Below, piece after piece: positions 1 through 11,774 of a DNA stretch of 64,000 nucleotides. Below the pieces are notes generated by a model. It did no database searches and was not told the DNA's origin. It was given only the letters and a program-made list of their open reading frames with translations. Within the stretch, counting starts at the first letter, position 1. Each line of letters opens with the position of its first letter. Source of the DNA: Agapetus fuscipes (Eukaryota > Arthropoda > Insecta > Trichoptera > Glossosomatidae); NCBI GenBank assembly GCA_951799405.1, contig OX637346.1, forward strand, positions 11,369,215 to 11,433,214, given 5' to 3'. Made by a program: the position numbers and the translations under genes.

Positions 1-61
1 AAGATTTGTTTGTCCCTATTTACTTTTAGTTCTCACCGCTTGGATAGTCATACTTATCTGT

Positions 62-206
62 GCTCCAAGTCCAAAACTGGAAAACAACCAAAGCGTTTTA
101 GCAAGAAACGTTCAACGCTCACTAGAGGAGCTGTTCAACTTTCATGTATTTGTCTTGTTTAAAAGGTATGGTTGAGTGTAAAGGTAAAGTTGTATACTTG
201 GAGTAA
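62..206. mobile_element. FB-150 fold-back MITE copy 1
   Basis: The left end reads CTCCAAGTCC and the right end TATACTTGGAG. The inner arms read AACCAAAGCGTTTTAGC and AAAAGGTATGGTTGAG, around a centre containing CGCTCACTAGAGGAGC. The whole stretch can fold on itself imperfectly. No coding capacity. It belongs to the family described in the findings. Confidence 0.75.
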
Positions 207-212
207 TTTTAA

Positions 213-1414
213 GTCTAAGGGGTAGGTCTCAGCTCACAGTTGGAAAGCATATTTTGTGTCGAGATAGCATCTACCGGTCCCCTTCGTCTGTGATATCGGA
301 TCCTGTGGCATTAACAAAAACTTAAATAAATTATAAGCCCGCTGTTCCTGCTTAAAAGATGTCCAAGCCCATTCCACGTTCCCAAATAGCTACACGGATC
401 CTGAGTGTGTCGTTAATCAAATAAAAACATCTCTTTCCTAATGTAAATACAAAAAATAAATATTAATATGTGATGGGCTTTAATATATGTAGGCATTTTA
501 GATACGAGTATCGTTTACGGATTTTTTGTACATACCTACCTACGTAGATAATATTGTTTTTGAATTGCTTCAACCCTTCACCAAGACGTGTAGCAAAGAA
601 ATAAATAAAGTTTTATTTTACTTCAGCAAATAACATACTTCGTATAAATAAAAAGAAGTGGAGGCAACTTTGCAGAGACTCGTGTCACTTCTAACGCAAT
701 TGCAACTGAGTTATAGTGACATCAATTCATCTAAAACCATAGATTGTTTATCATAAAAAAATATAATAATAAAATAGATATGACTATTTACTATTATTTT
801 CATGGATGGTTATTCGCGAGTTTTATTATTCTGTTTTTCTGGGAGGTCTTTACTTCAAATCTCATTTTTATTTAGTACAGCAGTTTTCAAAAACTCACCA
901 AAAATATCCACAAAATAATGCATCAAATCAGATTCACAACATCCAAAATATTCAAATATTGAATGGGGGTGTTAAACTTTTTTAAATTCATGAAAAAAAA
1001 GTAACGGTTTCATTATATTAAAGTTCATTCCTGCGTGTATTGATTAAATGAATTATGAAATCAAATCCAATCACACGAGACATCTCTTGATTTCGGCAAT
1101 TTGTAGAGCTGCCTTTTTGTATCCACATAATCAAAAGATGTTTTCCAATTTCAGAGACGTCACTCCGCACGACAAGGGTCTTCGCAATAATGATACCCAT
1201 TCCCAGAAAGTAATTTTGAATATCCTTGATTCATATTCACTTACGAGAGCATTAAAACTTTATGCAAGTGCTAAAATTATTTAAAAAAAAAACAGTTTTG
1301 TTCCCATTTCTATTTGGTTGTATTGTTTATGATTCCTACCAAAAATATATTTTAATGGTAGAGCTGATGTGAAACCTACAGAATATATTCTTTAATAATA
1401 TGTATCTTTGACGT
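213..1414. other. Unassigned AT-rich sequence
   Basis: This is AT-rich sequence with many stops in all frames. The two overlapping frames of 60-78 codons at about 1018-1284 lie on opposite strands and resemble no family I recognise. I see no repeat or RNA gene here. Confidence 0.5.
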
Positions 1415-1647
1415 AAGTTGCAAAGCTGCATTAATATATTTTCATATAAAATGTGTGTCCACAAGCGTGCACGTGTAACTTCGCGATTTAATATGCTGCA
1501 TGTGTACTCACAATTTGAGTACCCAAATCTCAAATAAACAAAAATCCTGCAAACCTTGCCGCCCTTTCCTGAAACAAGGGTTACATGAGCAAAGTGAACC
1601 AATTTTTACAGTATGGGTGTTCAGCTACATATCCTATTAGTCAAGGA
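1415..1647 (-). mobile_element. LINE-A 3' UTR fragment
   Basis: Read on the minus strand this is a diverged copy of the LINE-A 3' UTR: CCTTGACTAATAGG, then GGTTCACTTTGCTCATG, CAGGAAAGGGCGGCAAGG, and finally GCAACTTACG near 1415. The order of blocks matches the copies at 2895 and 24492. It is 5'-truncated and non-coding. Confidence 0.8.
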
Positions 1648-2140
1648 AAATTTAGTTTTGCTTTCCCATATTTTCATTTTTATATTGTAAACAGAATTAA
1701 TTGTTTAGCTCTTATAATGTTTATCACAATCCTTATATTAGTTTTTTTTTTCACTAAAACTGTGTTTTGGCCGTTTTATAAAACATATAAGTAGACAAGT
1801 GTTTATCAAGAAATCCATAGGATCAGGTATTTTCCAACTAAAACTCCTCATAATATCAGAAATGATTACATTCCAGTTCACCCTGTAGGTCTCATTTCGC
1901 TTCGCTGTTGTTGAATCTGTGACGAATTTAAAGTCCGCTGTGTGAAGAGTTCCCGGTGCCTTTTTTTCATTTTCATATTATAATTTTAAGTTTTTTTCCC
2001 CTCACCCGTGTCTCTACTCTTTTATCCGTTGCCGGGGCCCGGCCGCTAGGAGTTTTTTGGTCGATTGCATTATTCGTAGCTTTGTTACTACCCATGTAGC
2101 CAGGCTTGGATGTTCATTCGGTGTGAAGAGCTCTCTATAC
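1648..2140. other. Unassigned sequence
   Basis: AT-rich sequence with a short GC-richer patch near 2025-2050 (CCGGGGCCCGGCCGC). No recognisable coding or repeat content. Confidence 0.45.
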
Positions 2141-2294
2141 ACGGGTACGTGAACGTCTCAGCTCAAGTATTTAACTAAACCATAGCGTTTTACCAAAGAT
2201 GTATTAAAACTCAAACGCTTCCTTTAGGTACTATTTCAGTTTAAATACATAATTTGGTGGAGTTAAAACGTTAAGTTGTATACTTGGGGTACAG
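2141..2294. mobile_element. FB-150 fold-back MITE copy 2
   Basis: AACCATAGCGTTTTACC at about 2179 is mirrored by a decayed arm near 2250 (GGTGGAGTTAAAACG). The right end TATACTTGGGGTAC fits the family end. Arms are about 70 bp around a centre near 2220. Confidence 0.75.
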
Positions 2295-2299
2295 GTCTG

Positions 2300-2894
2300 C
2301 GTGTAAGTTCTGTCTGTTTCCTCTTGAAGTATGTTGAAGAGCCCGAGAGACGTTTGAAGCACAGAATGATTCTCCACGATTAAGAGACTGGCTCTTTTTA
2401 TTCTTGAAGAATCTGTGAGAGCCATTTTTTCCCCTGTGATATTTTCTTTGGAGAGAATTCAAGCAGGTAACGCCATTTGAATAAATAAATCCTTTCTTGA
2501 TTGTATGAGCGCTGATGAGCTGGGCCGTGAGTTGGACTTTGTTCGGTAAATATTATCTCCCGCTCGTTACCACGCTTACGTCTAAATTTGTGCTGGATTC
2601 CAACGCTGTCTTTGTGATTATTTTTTTAAGAATGATAAATAAACACTTCATACAAACCTTTATGTGCTCAGCTTAAAAATATAAAGTGTTGAAACTGTCT
2701 CTCTAAAATATATTGTTGCATTTTTGATGAGACGACAATATGAATTAATTGACCTCGTCTGAGTCATGTAGCTTACGAGTTAAAATATTTATATTTCCAC
2801 TCAAAAATTCAACGACATACCTTACGTTCATATAAACAAAACATCAGCATGAAAACAAACAGTAAGCATTTTTAAGCGAATCACTTCAAAATTG
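2300..2894. other. Unassigned AT-rich sequence
   Basis: The overlapping minus-strand frames of about 63 codons at 2231-2462 run partly through FB-150 copy 2 and look like chance frames. Nothing else is seen. Confidence 0.45.
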
Positions 2895-3161
2895 TATTCC
2901 TTGACTGATAGGTTGGTATGCGACTGACCACCGATACTGTAAAAAATGGTTCACTTTGCCAATGTCACCCCTGCTTCAGGGAAGGTCGGCAAGAGTTGCA
3001 GGGCTTATGTTCATTTGAGATTGGGTTTTTTATATTGTAGGTCCACATGCGGCATGTGTAAGCGCGAAATTATGCATGTCTGCTTGCGGGAATGCATTTA
3101 ATATGAATCTTAAATGATACATATCTTTGCAGCTTAGATTTAGATTTATTTAGATTTAGAC
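2895..3161 (+). mobile_element. LINE-A 3' UTR copy with TTTAGA tail
   Basis: A well-preserved LINE-A 3' end: TTCCTTGACTGATAGGTTGG, the conserved TTCACTTTGCCAATGTCACC block, then GCATGTGTAAGCGCGAAATT and TATCTTTGCAGCTTAGATT. It finishes in imperfect repeats of TTTAGA. It is 5'-truncated inside the UTR, so no ORF remains. Confidence 0.85.
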
Positions 3162-3990
3162 TTCAGAATTACGTAGAATAAAGTCGTGGCAAAGGCAAAA
3201 TATGAACTATTGTAATTTGTAAATTACAAGTAAAATACCACCAATTTCTCTTTTCGTGAAAACCTCAGCTACAAATCGTGCCTTTGAATTTTTCAAAAGA
3301 ATTAAGTTTTAAATTTCAGATTTACGTGTACAGTTTTATTTCACGACTGCAGTGAATCCAAACAGTAAATAATAGGTCATATTGTATTCCAGTCCGGTAT
3401 TGAGACACCACCGTGACCGTCCTATGACATCCATACCCAAAGTAGGTATAAAGCTTTACTTCCAAATTCAACTATGGCGTTTACAAAAAAATCTCAGAAA
3501 CTTAAACGCTCAAAAGAAGCAGTGTTTTAATTTATATATGTTTTTTGGTAAAATCTATGAAAACGTTTAGACGTACATAATATACTGGTGCATATTTGTT
3601 GTTACGTAAGTCAGCCTCTCTCTGTACCAATACCTTGGCTTTGCCCATTGCTTCTCCAACAAAGGGAGTGGAACTCCAAGCGTGACTTTCAGTCCTCGAT
3701 TTCAAAGCAAATGAGTAATTATCTCATTTACGTGCACTTCTCCGGCTCAGAGTCTGTCTTTGTTGTCGCCTGTCTTTTAAAATCGCTCGATTTATCTAAG
3801 ACGCGTAAAAATTTCTCCGCCTCTTTGTAAAGCTCCGTAAAATACTTTTTGTGTACCTGCACAAGAAATGTTCTACATTTAGTTATACGTAAAATAAAAA
3901 CAAACAAAAGTTATAAATGTAAACGACACGTTCTCTCAAATCGATACAGTAGAAGAAGTCAAATAAATGAGAATTAAAAATTGGAAAATA
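3162..3990. other. Unassigned sequence
   Basis: Two short plus-strand frames (62 and 80 codons) show no domain, transmembrane pattern or repeat that I recognise. Nothing else is seen. Confidence 0.4.
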
Positions 3991-3991
3991 T

Positions 3992-4062
3992 TAACACCGA
4001 GAATCGAACCACCTAGACATCAACTTTGAGGCTGAAGCGTTAATCAGTAGACTATGTATCGA
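3992..4062 (-). other. tRNA-like relic (decayed SINE head)
   Basis: Read on the minus strand it contains TAGTCTACTGATTAACGC (box A-like) and, at the correct distance, GGTTCGATTCTCGGTG (box B-like). It lacks clean acceptor pairing, so a decayed SINE head is more likely than a working tRNA. Confidence 0.55.
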
Positions 4063-4173
4063 TTAAATGCAATGAACTGTAGTCGACACAAATATTTAAT
4101 ACAAAATTGTCAGCAAAGTCACCGATCATGAATTAGTCAAACCAGCGTTTTTTTTTGTTTTATGCCATGGTAG

Positions 4174-4368
4174 TCGGATGGATGTCGTGGTAGAGGAAGA
4201 CCGAGAAAAGTATGGAAGGATCAAATCTCTGAAATAGCGAAAGAATGGGATATCCAGAGTCATAATAAAAGGAGGACTTGTATGAAAAAGGTTATGACTC
4301 TTGATGAAATGAAAGAAGTATGCAAGGACAGGAAGAAGTGGCGGCTAATCTGCAATGTTGATTTCTAA
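4174..4368 (+). pseudogene. LINE-A reverse-transcriptase ORF, C-terminal remnant
   Basis: An open frame of 64 codons runs from just after a TAG (4171) to a TAA at 4366-4368. It reads RGRGRPRKVWKD near its start, MKKVMTLDEMKEV in the middle, then CKDRKKWRLICNVDF at the end. A GRPR-x-W-x-D block followed by a DRKKWR block is the usual carboxy end of non-LTR retrotransposon ORF2 proteins, downstream of the polymerase domain. The catalytic endonuclease and polymerase parts are absent, so this is a 5'-truncated copy. The same C-terminus recurs at 24298-24373 and, on the minus strand, at 28523-28665, each followed by the same 3' UTR. That shows the abundant UTR-only repeats in the window are LINE ends and not a SINE. 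Family assignment below non-LTR level is not possible from this part. Confidence 0.8.
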
Positions 4369-4730
4369 TGTTGGTGTATTCATTTGCTACATTTTTTGCA
4401 TAGGAAATTTTTGACTTTTTTTGTATAGATTTCTTTGTAAGGTTTTGTTCTTTTTTATATTTAAATGTAATTTATTATTCATATTCCTTGACTTATAGGT
4501 TGGTATGAGGCTGACCACCCATACTGTAAAAAATGGTTCACTTTGCCAATGTCACCCCTGTTTCAGGGAAGGTCGGCAAAAGTTGTGGGGCTTATGTTCA
4601 TTTGAGGTTTGGATTTTATTTGTAAGTACACATTCAGCATTTGTAAGCGCGAACTACATTTGTTGGTTTGTGGGCATACATCTGAGAGCTTTAAATGAAT
4701 ATATCCTTGCAACTTAGATTATAGATTATA
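4369..4730 (+). mobile_element. LINE-A 3' UTR linked to its ORF end
   Basis: It follows the ORF stop directly. The first 110 bp are AT-rich and variable. The conserved block starts at TTCCTTGACTTATAGGTTGG (about 4485) and ends in TTAGATTATAGATTATAGAT, so the tail unit here is closer to TTATAGA than TTAGA. Confidence 0.8.
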
Positions 4731-4734
4731 GATG

Positions 4735-4802
4735 CCTCGCAGGAATTGCACTCACTCTCTTCGTTTACGAGTCCGATGCATTAACCACTAGACTACATAC
4801 CT
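4735..4802 (-). other. tRNA-like SINE head remnant
   Basis: On the minus strand it reads TAGTCTAGTGGTTAATGC (box A), then CGGACTCGTAA, an anticodon-like loop with CGT, and a decayed box B (GTGCAATTCC). It abuts the LINE-A tail. The loop matches that of SINE-A copies at 32376 and 39710, so a related head is likely. Confidence 0.5.
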
Positions 4803-5415
4803 GTCGTAAATACTTGAAACATGATTGACTCGGCGTCATTATGCAAATGCGATGCGAATGTTCGCTCGTGTCACTTACAATCCCCGTCAACGTCAGCTGG
4901 TCGCCCCGCGTCTCTATCACAGCAGATTAGGTCAAGATCAGATTCTACGCGGAGGAATTATGTTTCACTCTGGTAACGCGACGCCTGCAGACATGGCGAT
5001 GCTTTTCTAAAGAACCTAATTATTTTTTTTACATGTAAATGCACCCGGATCATAAATTGATAGCTTGTTTGGTTAGATCCGCTTCTTTTGTGTAACTCAC
5101 TCTATTTACATAGTTTACGTTTTTAACCTACACGCGCCTGCTTATGTTCAACCATTGAAAGTGGACTATCAATATTAAAGCATCGTTGCTAGTTGGATTG
5201 TTAATTCTATTATCTAATATAAATAATGTTTTGACACTTTTTCTTGTCAACTCAATATTGTACTCAAATGAAATAATCAGTGTAAAATATTTTGTAATTT
5301 CAAAATAAACGTGCAAGAGAATTATTACTAAATGAAAAAAACATATAATTGTATGTCGGTACATAATTTTGCACGATCAAGAAAATATAATTGCTTCACT
5401 TCACGTTACTTGAAG
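4803..5415. other. Unassigned sequence
   Basis: A 61-codon plus-strand frame (4825-5010) is less AT-biased than its surroundings but matches nothing I recognise. It has no clear start context or splice signals. The rest is AT-rich. Confidence 0.35.
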
Positions 5416-5419
5416 GTGG

Positions 5420-5475
5420 TTTTCGGGATCTGTTGCCGTGGATTATCAGAGCTGGAGCTACCTGACTTTTCTTCC
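5420..5475 (+). repeat. Single arm of the 22-kb-type fold-back
   Basis: CGGGATCTGTTGCCGTGG followed by AGAGCTGGAGCTACC matches the left arm of the fold-back at 21984-22195 and the single arm at 43069. About 20 bp after it, GGCAACGGATCACGG gives a partial inverted counterpart. Confidence 0.6.
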
Positions 5476-5559
5476 ATATCTTCGGTAGGCAACGGATCAC
5501 GGAAAACAATCCTCAATCAAATTTTAATCACCGGTCGTGAAAGCTAAAGGTAGAACTCA

Positions 5560-6072
5560 CTTCACTTATGTTTTACTTGTACATAACAAAGCTATGATTC
5601 CAAAAATAAACTTCTGATCAGTCGTTTAAGTGGAGTGAAGTTTAGCACTTTTCTTCGGTCATTACACCTCACATTTCATTGTTTTATATATTTCCATGGC
5701 TAAGCTGGAGTGTACAGCTGTAAAATAATCACACCCATCATATAAACACATTTATTATTTGCCACGAGTGTGTCTGCTCATAAATGCACCCCTGCTCAGC
5801 ACTCGCCATCTTCCTTTTGTGTCTTTCGTTTATATTTCACCAGAAATAATTCATAAATTAAATTTGTAGTGTGCATAAATATCTCAATAGCTGTAGACAT
5901 AAAATCTAATGTACTATTTTACTTTTCTAATTGGCATCCCGAGAATCGATCAAGTTCTCAGAGCTGTATTTTTCTTTGTTTAAAATAGACATAAAATAAA
6001 TCAAAGTTAAGTACAAATGTTGTACGAGGAAAAACTTATAAATACCAGTCATAACAACAACAAAAATGTCTA
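5560..6072. other. Unassigned AT-rich sequence
   Basis: Nothing recognised apart from short ACAACAACAA runs near 6050. Confidence 0.4.
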
Positions 6073-6310
6073 AATCATCATTATTGTTATCATTGCACTA
6101 GGGTGGGTCTTAGCCTTCTTAACAAACCGCAGTCAGAACGCTTTTATATCTTTAATCCAATACTCCAATTGTACGACAGTCTACCACCTTCCAGCTTCCT
6201 TGATCTTGGTCATCTCAATGCCATCAGATCATTTGGGCCCGTCAGTACAACCATATGTTCCAGGCTCTGATGGTCCATTCGCTGTATTTGACCCAGCCAA
6301 TGCAGTCTCT
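6073..6310 (-). pseudogene. LINE-D ORF, C-terminal relic
   Basis: Translated on the minus strand from about 6306, the sequence reads RLHWLGQIQRMDHQSL. This matches the conserved H-W-L-G-H-x-x-R-M motif found after the polymerase domain of many LINE ORF2 proteins. Further on, after frame damage, it reads KKAKTHPSAM, then a run of ATA/ATG repeats. The KEAK-T-H-P ending is a common last motif of such proteins. In-frame stops interrupt the region, so it is dead. The same ending (IKEAKPHTGYRSS, then a GAT repeat) occurs on the minus strand at 24079-24139. No endonuclease or polymerase core is present. Confidence 0.7.
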
Positions 6311-6796
6311 AAACTTATTTACTGTAAATTTTTAATATTATATTCATAAAAACAAAAGACGACTAGAATTATAATTTATTGTCATGTAAATATTTTGTAT
6401 GAACATACTATTTTGCGAAAGCTTTTACAAGCATAAGTGTAGGAGCCATATAAGCGCCGACATAGGCATAGTTACTCAGTATGTAAGTTAAATGAATAAA
6501 ACACGTTTTACATAGCTTCCGAACATTGTCTTACAACTATATTTTGTACCAAGATTCTGAATTACGAATACCTACAAAGACAGTCTTGTTGCCAAGAGAT
6601 TTTACTCACTCTATTCAAATTATAATGCATACAATTCTTTAGATAAATTTATTAATCACTTTCTTTTCTTTGTTTCAGGTATGGATTTTCTTCTATTTAA
6701 CTGCAATCAGATAATATTCGATTTGATTAAAGTAAGTTAAACTTGTTAGTTATCGATATGTTCATAAATAAAATGTATAAATATTCTTACAAAAGG
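6311..6796. other. Unassigned AT-rich sequence
   Basis: Contains a pyrimidine tract followed by CAG at about 6664-6680, which resembles a 3' splice site, but no open frame of note follows. Nothing else is seen. Confidence 0.35.
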
Positions 6797-6870
6797 CTCT
6801 TGAGGTGTGATACACACAAAAACAGCGCTCACCAAATAAATCATTCTAATATTATTATTATTATTATTAC
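6797..6870 (+). repeat. SINE-A / LINE-C tail fragment
   Basis: AAGGCTCTTGAGGTGTGATA, then ACAAAAACAGCGCTCACC and a run of about eight ATT units. This is the shared 3' end of SINE-A and LINE-C. With no upstream sequence left, the parent cannot be decided. Confidence 0.8.
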
Positions 6871-6995
6871 TTTTAGTGAAGTTTACAGGATAACCCTATC
6901 AAACGTAGTGCATTGTAGGTTTTTTTTTGTAAATTAGCTTTGTTAGGAAGTAGACGATTGAAGAAAAATAAACCAGGAATCAGTTGAGAACAGGA

Positions 6996-7206
6996 CCTAT
7001 CGACTTTGAAATTTTTTAGTACTGACAATGAAAGTAAAAATTTCATTTAAAATCAAATTATTTTTTATTAAACGTTGTTTTATTTTCACAATAGTATTAT
7101 TGTGAAAATAAAACAACGTTTAATAAAAAATAATTTGATTTTAAATAAAATGAATTTTCACTGTGTGAATACACAAACCCTACAAAATCTAAAAATTTCA
7201 AATTGA
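6996..7206. mobile_element. Fold-back element with perfect 49-bp arms
   Basis: Positions 7045-7093 and 7098-7146 are exact inverted copies separated by only GTAT (7094-7097). Beyond them the arms continue with mismatches: TTTGAAATTTTTTAG near 7000 mirrors CTAAAAATTTCAA near 7190-7204. There is no coding content. Perfect inner arms with decayed outer arms suggest recent gene conversion or a young inner inversion. Confidence 0.85.
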
Positions 7207-9750
7207 TTCTGAAATTGCCTGTCACAAATTTTTCTCATCAATTTGCAAATATTGAAGTATTACCTTCTTTGTTACAATATATAATACCAAAAACCAATAA
7301 ACATGCTCTGTGCGTCAAATAGTAGAAGCTTCGTTATTTATTTTATTGGTGTCAAAGGATCAAATGAACCTCGTTCACTAGACGAAGCTTTTTACCCCCC
7401 CTAGCTGTCATGTACGTGGTCATTAAAAAAAGGGAAGGTCAACTATCTTACTATTTTTTCTATTGATTTTCTGAAACAGGGGCGGTAAGAACTTTTCAAA
7501 AAATAAATAAATATTTAAATAACAAAAAATTGATAGATTTTTTACTCTGTGACCCTCATTACAGTGCACCCTCACACACTCATTAAAAATCTGGGAGGTA
7601 CTCTTTAATTTAATCCTTAAAAAAATTTAATTTTATCAGGCATATTGGCATATTGCGCCATGACATCAGTACAGAAGAGAGGTAGGTACATAAAAAATAT
7701 CATGCCATCTCCTTCGACCGTAGACATCTGACGCATATACCTGGAATCTCTCCAACAGGTTGGAACTTTACTAACGTATTATCATTTGTACATCGCACGA
7801 TTGCATTGCAAAGAAATTGGCGCGGTGCATTGACCTCGTGCACTCGAAGAGGAAATCAAAGAATCGACGGATTTTATTGTCTGGTGGAATTTATGCCTTT
7901 AATTGCTTGACTTCAATAATAACAATTTAACTGATTTTCAATACTTGGGTTGTTGGTTTCGAGGAATAAAAGCTGAGCCTTCATTTGGCTTGAACTATCT
8001 GTGTTCTATCTTCAATCTCTCGCGATCATTTAATCAACATTTTCAACTTAGATGATCAATACAGAAATTCGTGTCAGACAAAGTTTATGATAGCGACCTT
8101 ATAAATACGAGGAAATGATTTCCAGGTATGCTGTTGTACAAGAAAAAAAACAATATAATGTAATTCGCGCTAGAAAAGTAACGATGTTCTTTGCCTTTGG
8201 CATTTTCTGCTTCAAGTCGAGTACTTTTGAATTACAACGAAATTGTATTTTTTACGGTTTGTGTACCGTATTAACACTGAAAATTCACATTGAAAATCTT
8301 AAAATCATAGTAAAATAAAATAAATATGGCTTAAATACTAATAATATTTTTTTCTTAAACCATAAAATAGTTGAAGAATAGATGCAATGAAAGTGAAAAA
8401 TTATAAAAGGGGTAAGAATGCAATACATTGACTATGTTACAAGAACTGTCTGATGTTCTAAACTTCATCTAAAGTTCTAAAAATCTAAAGAATAGGTAGA
8501 GATTTACCGTTGATTCAATTTAATTAAAATTTTCTATTCTTATGTTACAAAGTGATATGAAGACATCAACGCGAAACCGCGATCGATTTGTATTACATTG
8601 CGGACAGATGGTATAACATACGACACCGACCTACCGTATTGCGAGCTGGTCGCGCTTCAACTTACCATGAACCTTTTGTCTTGTACCACAGAAAAACAAT
8701 TACCATACCATGGTAAATTTATTGACTGACTTTCTGTTTGCTAGATTAATTAAACAATTTATTCTGATTTATTTCGGTTACCTAATTAAATCTCACAAAA
8801 ACTGTAAACTGAATTTAAAGTGAAAATTTGATCACTTATACGATCAAAATAAAAAATAAATAATTATGTATGAAACGTAGACAAGAACTTACGATTCTTT
8901 ATTTTCGACATTTCGTTGATGTTGTAAACAACGTCTTATCACAATTTTTAATTTTTGTTTGAATCAGACTCGCAGTATAATTATTAGAGCTTTGAAATAT
9001 GTATTTTTTTTCAGAGCGTTAGAGATGATCACATTACATACAATGAGGTCGAAACATATTTGAATGTGGAACTTTTTCTTGGCGAGCAAACGTCAATCTT
9101 GTACTCTTGGGACTGCCGTCTTCAACAACTAAAAACAAAATATTTGTATGCCTTTTCCCTTGCAACGCGGCCGGGTGACGACACAATATTGTCTATGCCA
9201 ATTCACGTGCGAACCTCATAACTGACCAATTAAAAAAAAAACCGAAAACATGTAAATACACAAATCTGACTACTAAACCTACATCAAACAAAAATGGAAT
9301 TTCAGTAATCGTGATAAAATACCTCTTAATATCATAAAACATAAGTTGTAGAAAAAACACTTTTTCATGCAAATAGTTAAAGAGTAAAATATACAGCGTA
9401 ATTATATTTTTAAGTGTAAATCTATTCCCATAGTGAAAGTCCATTGTATTATTTAAAAATTCAATAGCATAAAACAGAATTTTAATTCCCTTGTTATATA
9501 AAAAAAAACAATAAATAAAAAGTGAATTAAAACTCTGTTTTATTCTATTGAATTTTGAAATAATATAGCGTAGTGCTTTATGATATCCGATACTCATTAA
9601 GATTGATTCAAATGAAATATTATGGGTAACGATTTAATATTCTTACAAAATTATTTCTTTATTGGGTGTGAGATTAAATGAATCATTAAAAAGTGCACTT
9701 ACCTTGTTCGCACTTGAGTGGGTAGCTTTAACTGTAAACCCCGAAACGAA
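7207..9750. other. Long unassigned AT-rich stretch
   Basis: No repeat family of the window is recognisable in most of it. The 134-codon minus-strand frame at 9193-9597 is very rich in F, Y, I, L, N and K, as expected of a chance frame in AT-rich DNA. TTGCAACGCGGCCGGGTGACG near 9161 resembles AGCAACCCGGCCGAATGACG near 20481, hinting at one more old repeat. Confidence 0.45.
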
Positions 9751-9764
9751 TGATACTCGGCACC

Positions 9765-9903
9765 TGCAACATAAAACGTAGCATTTTAACTCAAACACAT
9801 AGTTTATCAAAAAATACACGAAAACGAAAACAGCGCCTGTACTGGACGTTTTAGTTACCATACGTTTGTGGTAGCGAGTTATGATTGAGTGTAAAAGTTG
9901 TTT
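9765..9903. mobile_element. FB-150 fold-back MITE copy 3
   Basis: CATAAAACGTAGCATTTTAAC, then AAAACGAAAACAGCGCCTGT, then ACCATACGTTTGTGGTAGC and TTATGATTGAGTG. The internal order matches the family. The ends are decayed. Confidence 0.65.
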
Positions 9904-9905
9904 CA

Positions 9906-10734
9906 CTTCAATCGTGTTTGTTAATTATATCAGAAATTTTATGCGTTATAAATTTATTCGTTTTTTTTTTTATTATTATTTGAAGCAGATATATCAAGTT
10001 TGTGTAATTAAAGAGTAATATAAAATATAACATTTTGTCACATCAATTTTTTAAACGTATCTATCAGAAGAATTTGACCCACAGATTGAGATATTATTTA
10101 TTCATGCCCTTTTTTTGTAGTCCTTATAGAAGTGGACAGTTACCACGCGTCTAGAAGTATTTATCTCAGTATTTTTCAAATTATTTATTTATATCAGAAG
10201 ACGTTTATAGCACATTGGAAATTTATTCAAGAGAATTTGAATTACTCTCTTTATTTTATACGAGTACAGTGATATACATTTATATATTTTTTTAATAAAA
10301 CAATGTTAATGTTTTCTTATATTAAAAAAAAAAATAGACTACCGCAGTACTTAACTTAAAAGTATTAAATTTCTACAAATTTGTTGTTAAAAATAAATAA
10401 CTTCCATTTGGTTTCAAGCTTTTTAATGCAGATTGCATATTTTATCGCAAAGTAAGAAAACTATTTGCAATAATTAGCACACAATAACTCTGTGGGTGCA
10501 AATGATAAGAACAGCGAAATGATCTAGTTCATAAGTCTACATTTCTTTGATGTAAATTATAAATGCATCAAAGATCTACTAGTTCTCATTTATAACTTTA
10601 TTATGATAAGGATTTGAAAAATCTTTTTCGATCCTGCAGATTTTGAGTGTCGTGGGTTGTCAGTTAATTTGATGCCAAAGACACATCACAGCTAATAAAT
10701 ACTCCTGCTATAAAAGATAAGAACATCTTCTCAG
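9906..10734. other. Unassigned AT-rich sequence
   Basis: Homopolymer runs of T and A and no recognisable repeat or gene. Stops are frequent on both strands. Confidence 0.45.
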
Positions 10735-10831
10735 CAGCAGCCCGATTACTAACGCTCACATATCTGCGGCACTCCAACAAGTGTCAAGACCTCCAGATTT
10801 CCTGAGATTCGGAGAGTCTCTTGCATAAGAT
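10735..10831 (+). repeat. Repeat R4 copy 1
   Basis: CTGCGGCACTCCAACAAGTG, then AAGACCTCCAGATTTCCTG and GGAGAGTCTCTTGCATAAG. The same blocks occur at 60867-60950 (plus) and 44578-44720 (minus). It is non-coding and its class is unknown. The ending beside TATAATCT could be a tail. Confidence 0.6.
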
Positions 10832-11005
10832 TCTATAATCTATACTCCAAGTTGCAAAGATATATTATTATTTAAAATTCATATCAAGCCCACAAACAGA
10901 GACGTATACTTACAAATTGAAATCCAAACCTATAATGAACATAAATCCAGCAACTTTAGCTGACATTCTCTGAAACAGGGGTGTCATTGGCAAACTGAAA
11001 TTCCT
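10832..11005 (-). mobile_element. LINE-A 3' UTR fragment
   Basis: On the minus strand: GTTTGCCAATGACACCCCTG, TTTCAGAGAATGTCAGC, then GCAACTTGGAGTATAGATT. Diverged but with the right block order, including the TATAGAT-type tail. Confidence 0.75.
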
Positions 11006-11774
11006 TTAAAAAAATCAAAGATGATCGGTTTTACACCATGTTTTATTTACACTAGCGGTACTTTAACCGAATCGACATAAAAAGAATCTAAAAGCGCAAA
11101 CGTTGGACTTCTTTGGAGGGTTATTAGATGAAGTAAATATGTGTCTCGAGTTGAAGTTTTGCTGTCATGGGGGATCAGCGGGGCCGGCCATCACGCCTTG
11201 CGGTCGGCTGCCCCTCCACTGCTTCAGCCCGTGCAGCGCATGGCCGCCGTTACTATGTTCAGAGCCTTGTCCCGCCGGCCACTACACATGTTCTTGTCAC
11301 AGGACTGATCTGTAATCTGATTTGATTTTTTATATACAGAACACATTTTTTCGATACTCTGTACGCTTGCGGAAGGGAAGCCGTATGATGCATGAGTGTA
11401 CACAAAACTTTCTAAAGAAGCCGATTTTTTCCTGTCTTCATTTGGAAAAATACATATAGTACGCATATATGTACAAGAAAGGCTTTAATAAGTTTTATGC
11501 ATTAGGCCTATTTATTTTTGCTTTAAAAATGATTTCCTACCGAACCACACATATCCACTCGTTGAAATCTTTTTTCTACATTAGTGAACTTCGGCGCTGC
11601 CATTTTAAGCTGCATGCAAGAGTTTATCTTAAAGTAGGTTATTTTTTTTTTTAATTTTCTAAATTTTGTGAAAGTGTGTGCATTTACGGAGTAAAAATCA
11701 GTTTTTGGTAATAATTAAAAGTAAGTTTTGTATAAAAAAAACATTTTTTATTTTCATAGTTGATTGCGTTTAAC
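11006..11774. other. Unassigned sequence with a GC-rich patch
   Basis: Positions about 11165-11290 are GC-rich (GGGGCCGGCCATCACG, CCCGCCGGCCACTAC) within AT-rich flanks. Overlapping 70- and 80-codon frames on both strands cover it and match nothing known to me. Confidence 0.4.

Noticed and set aside
9193..9597. 134-codon minus-strand ORF
   Set aside because: Composition is F/Y/I/N/K/L-rich as expected from AT-rich DNA. No domain, no homologous signal, no gene context.
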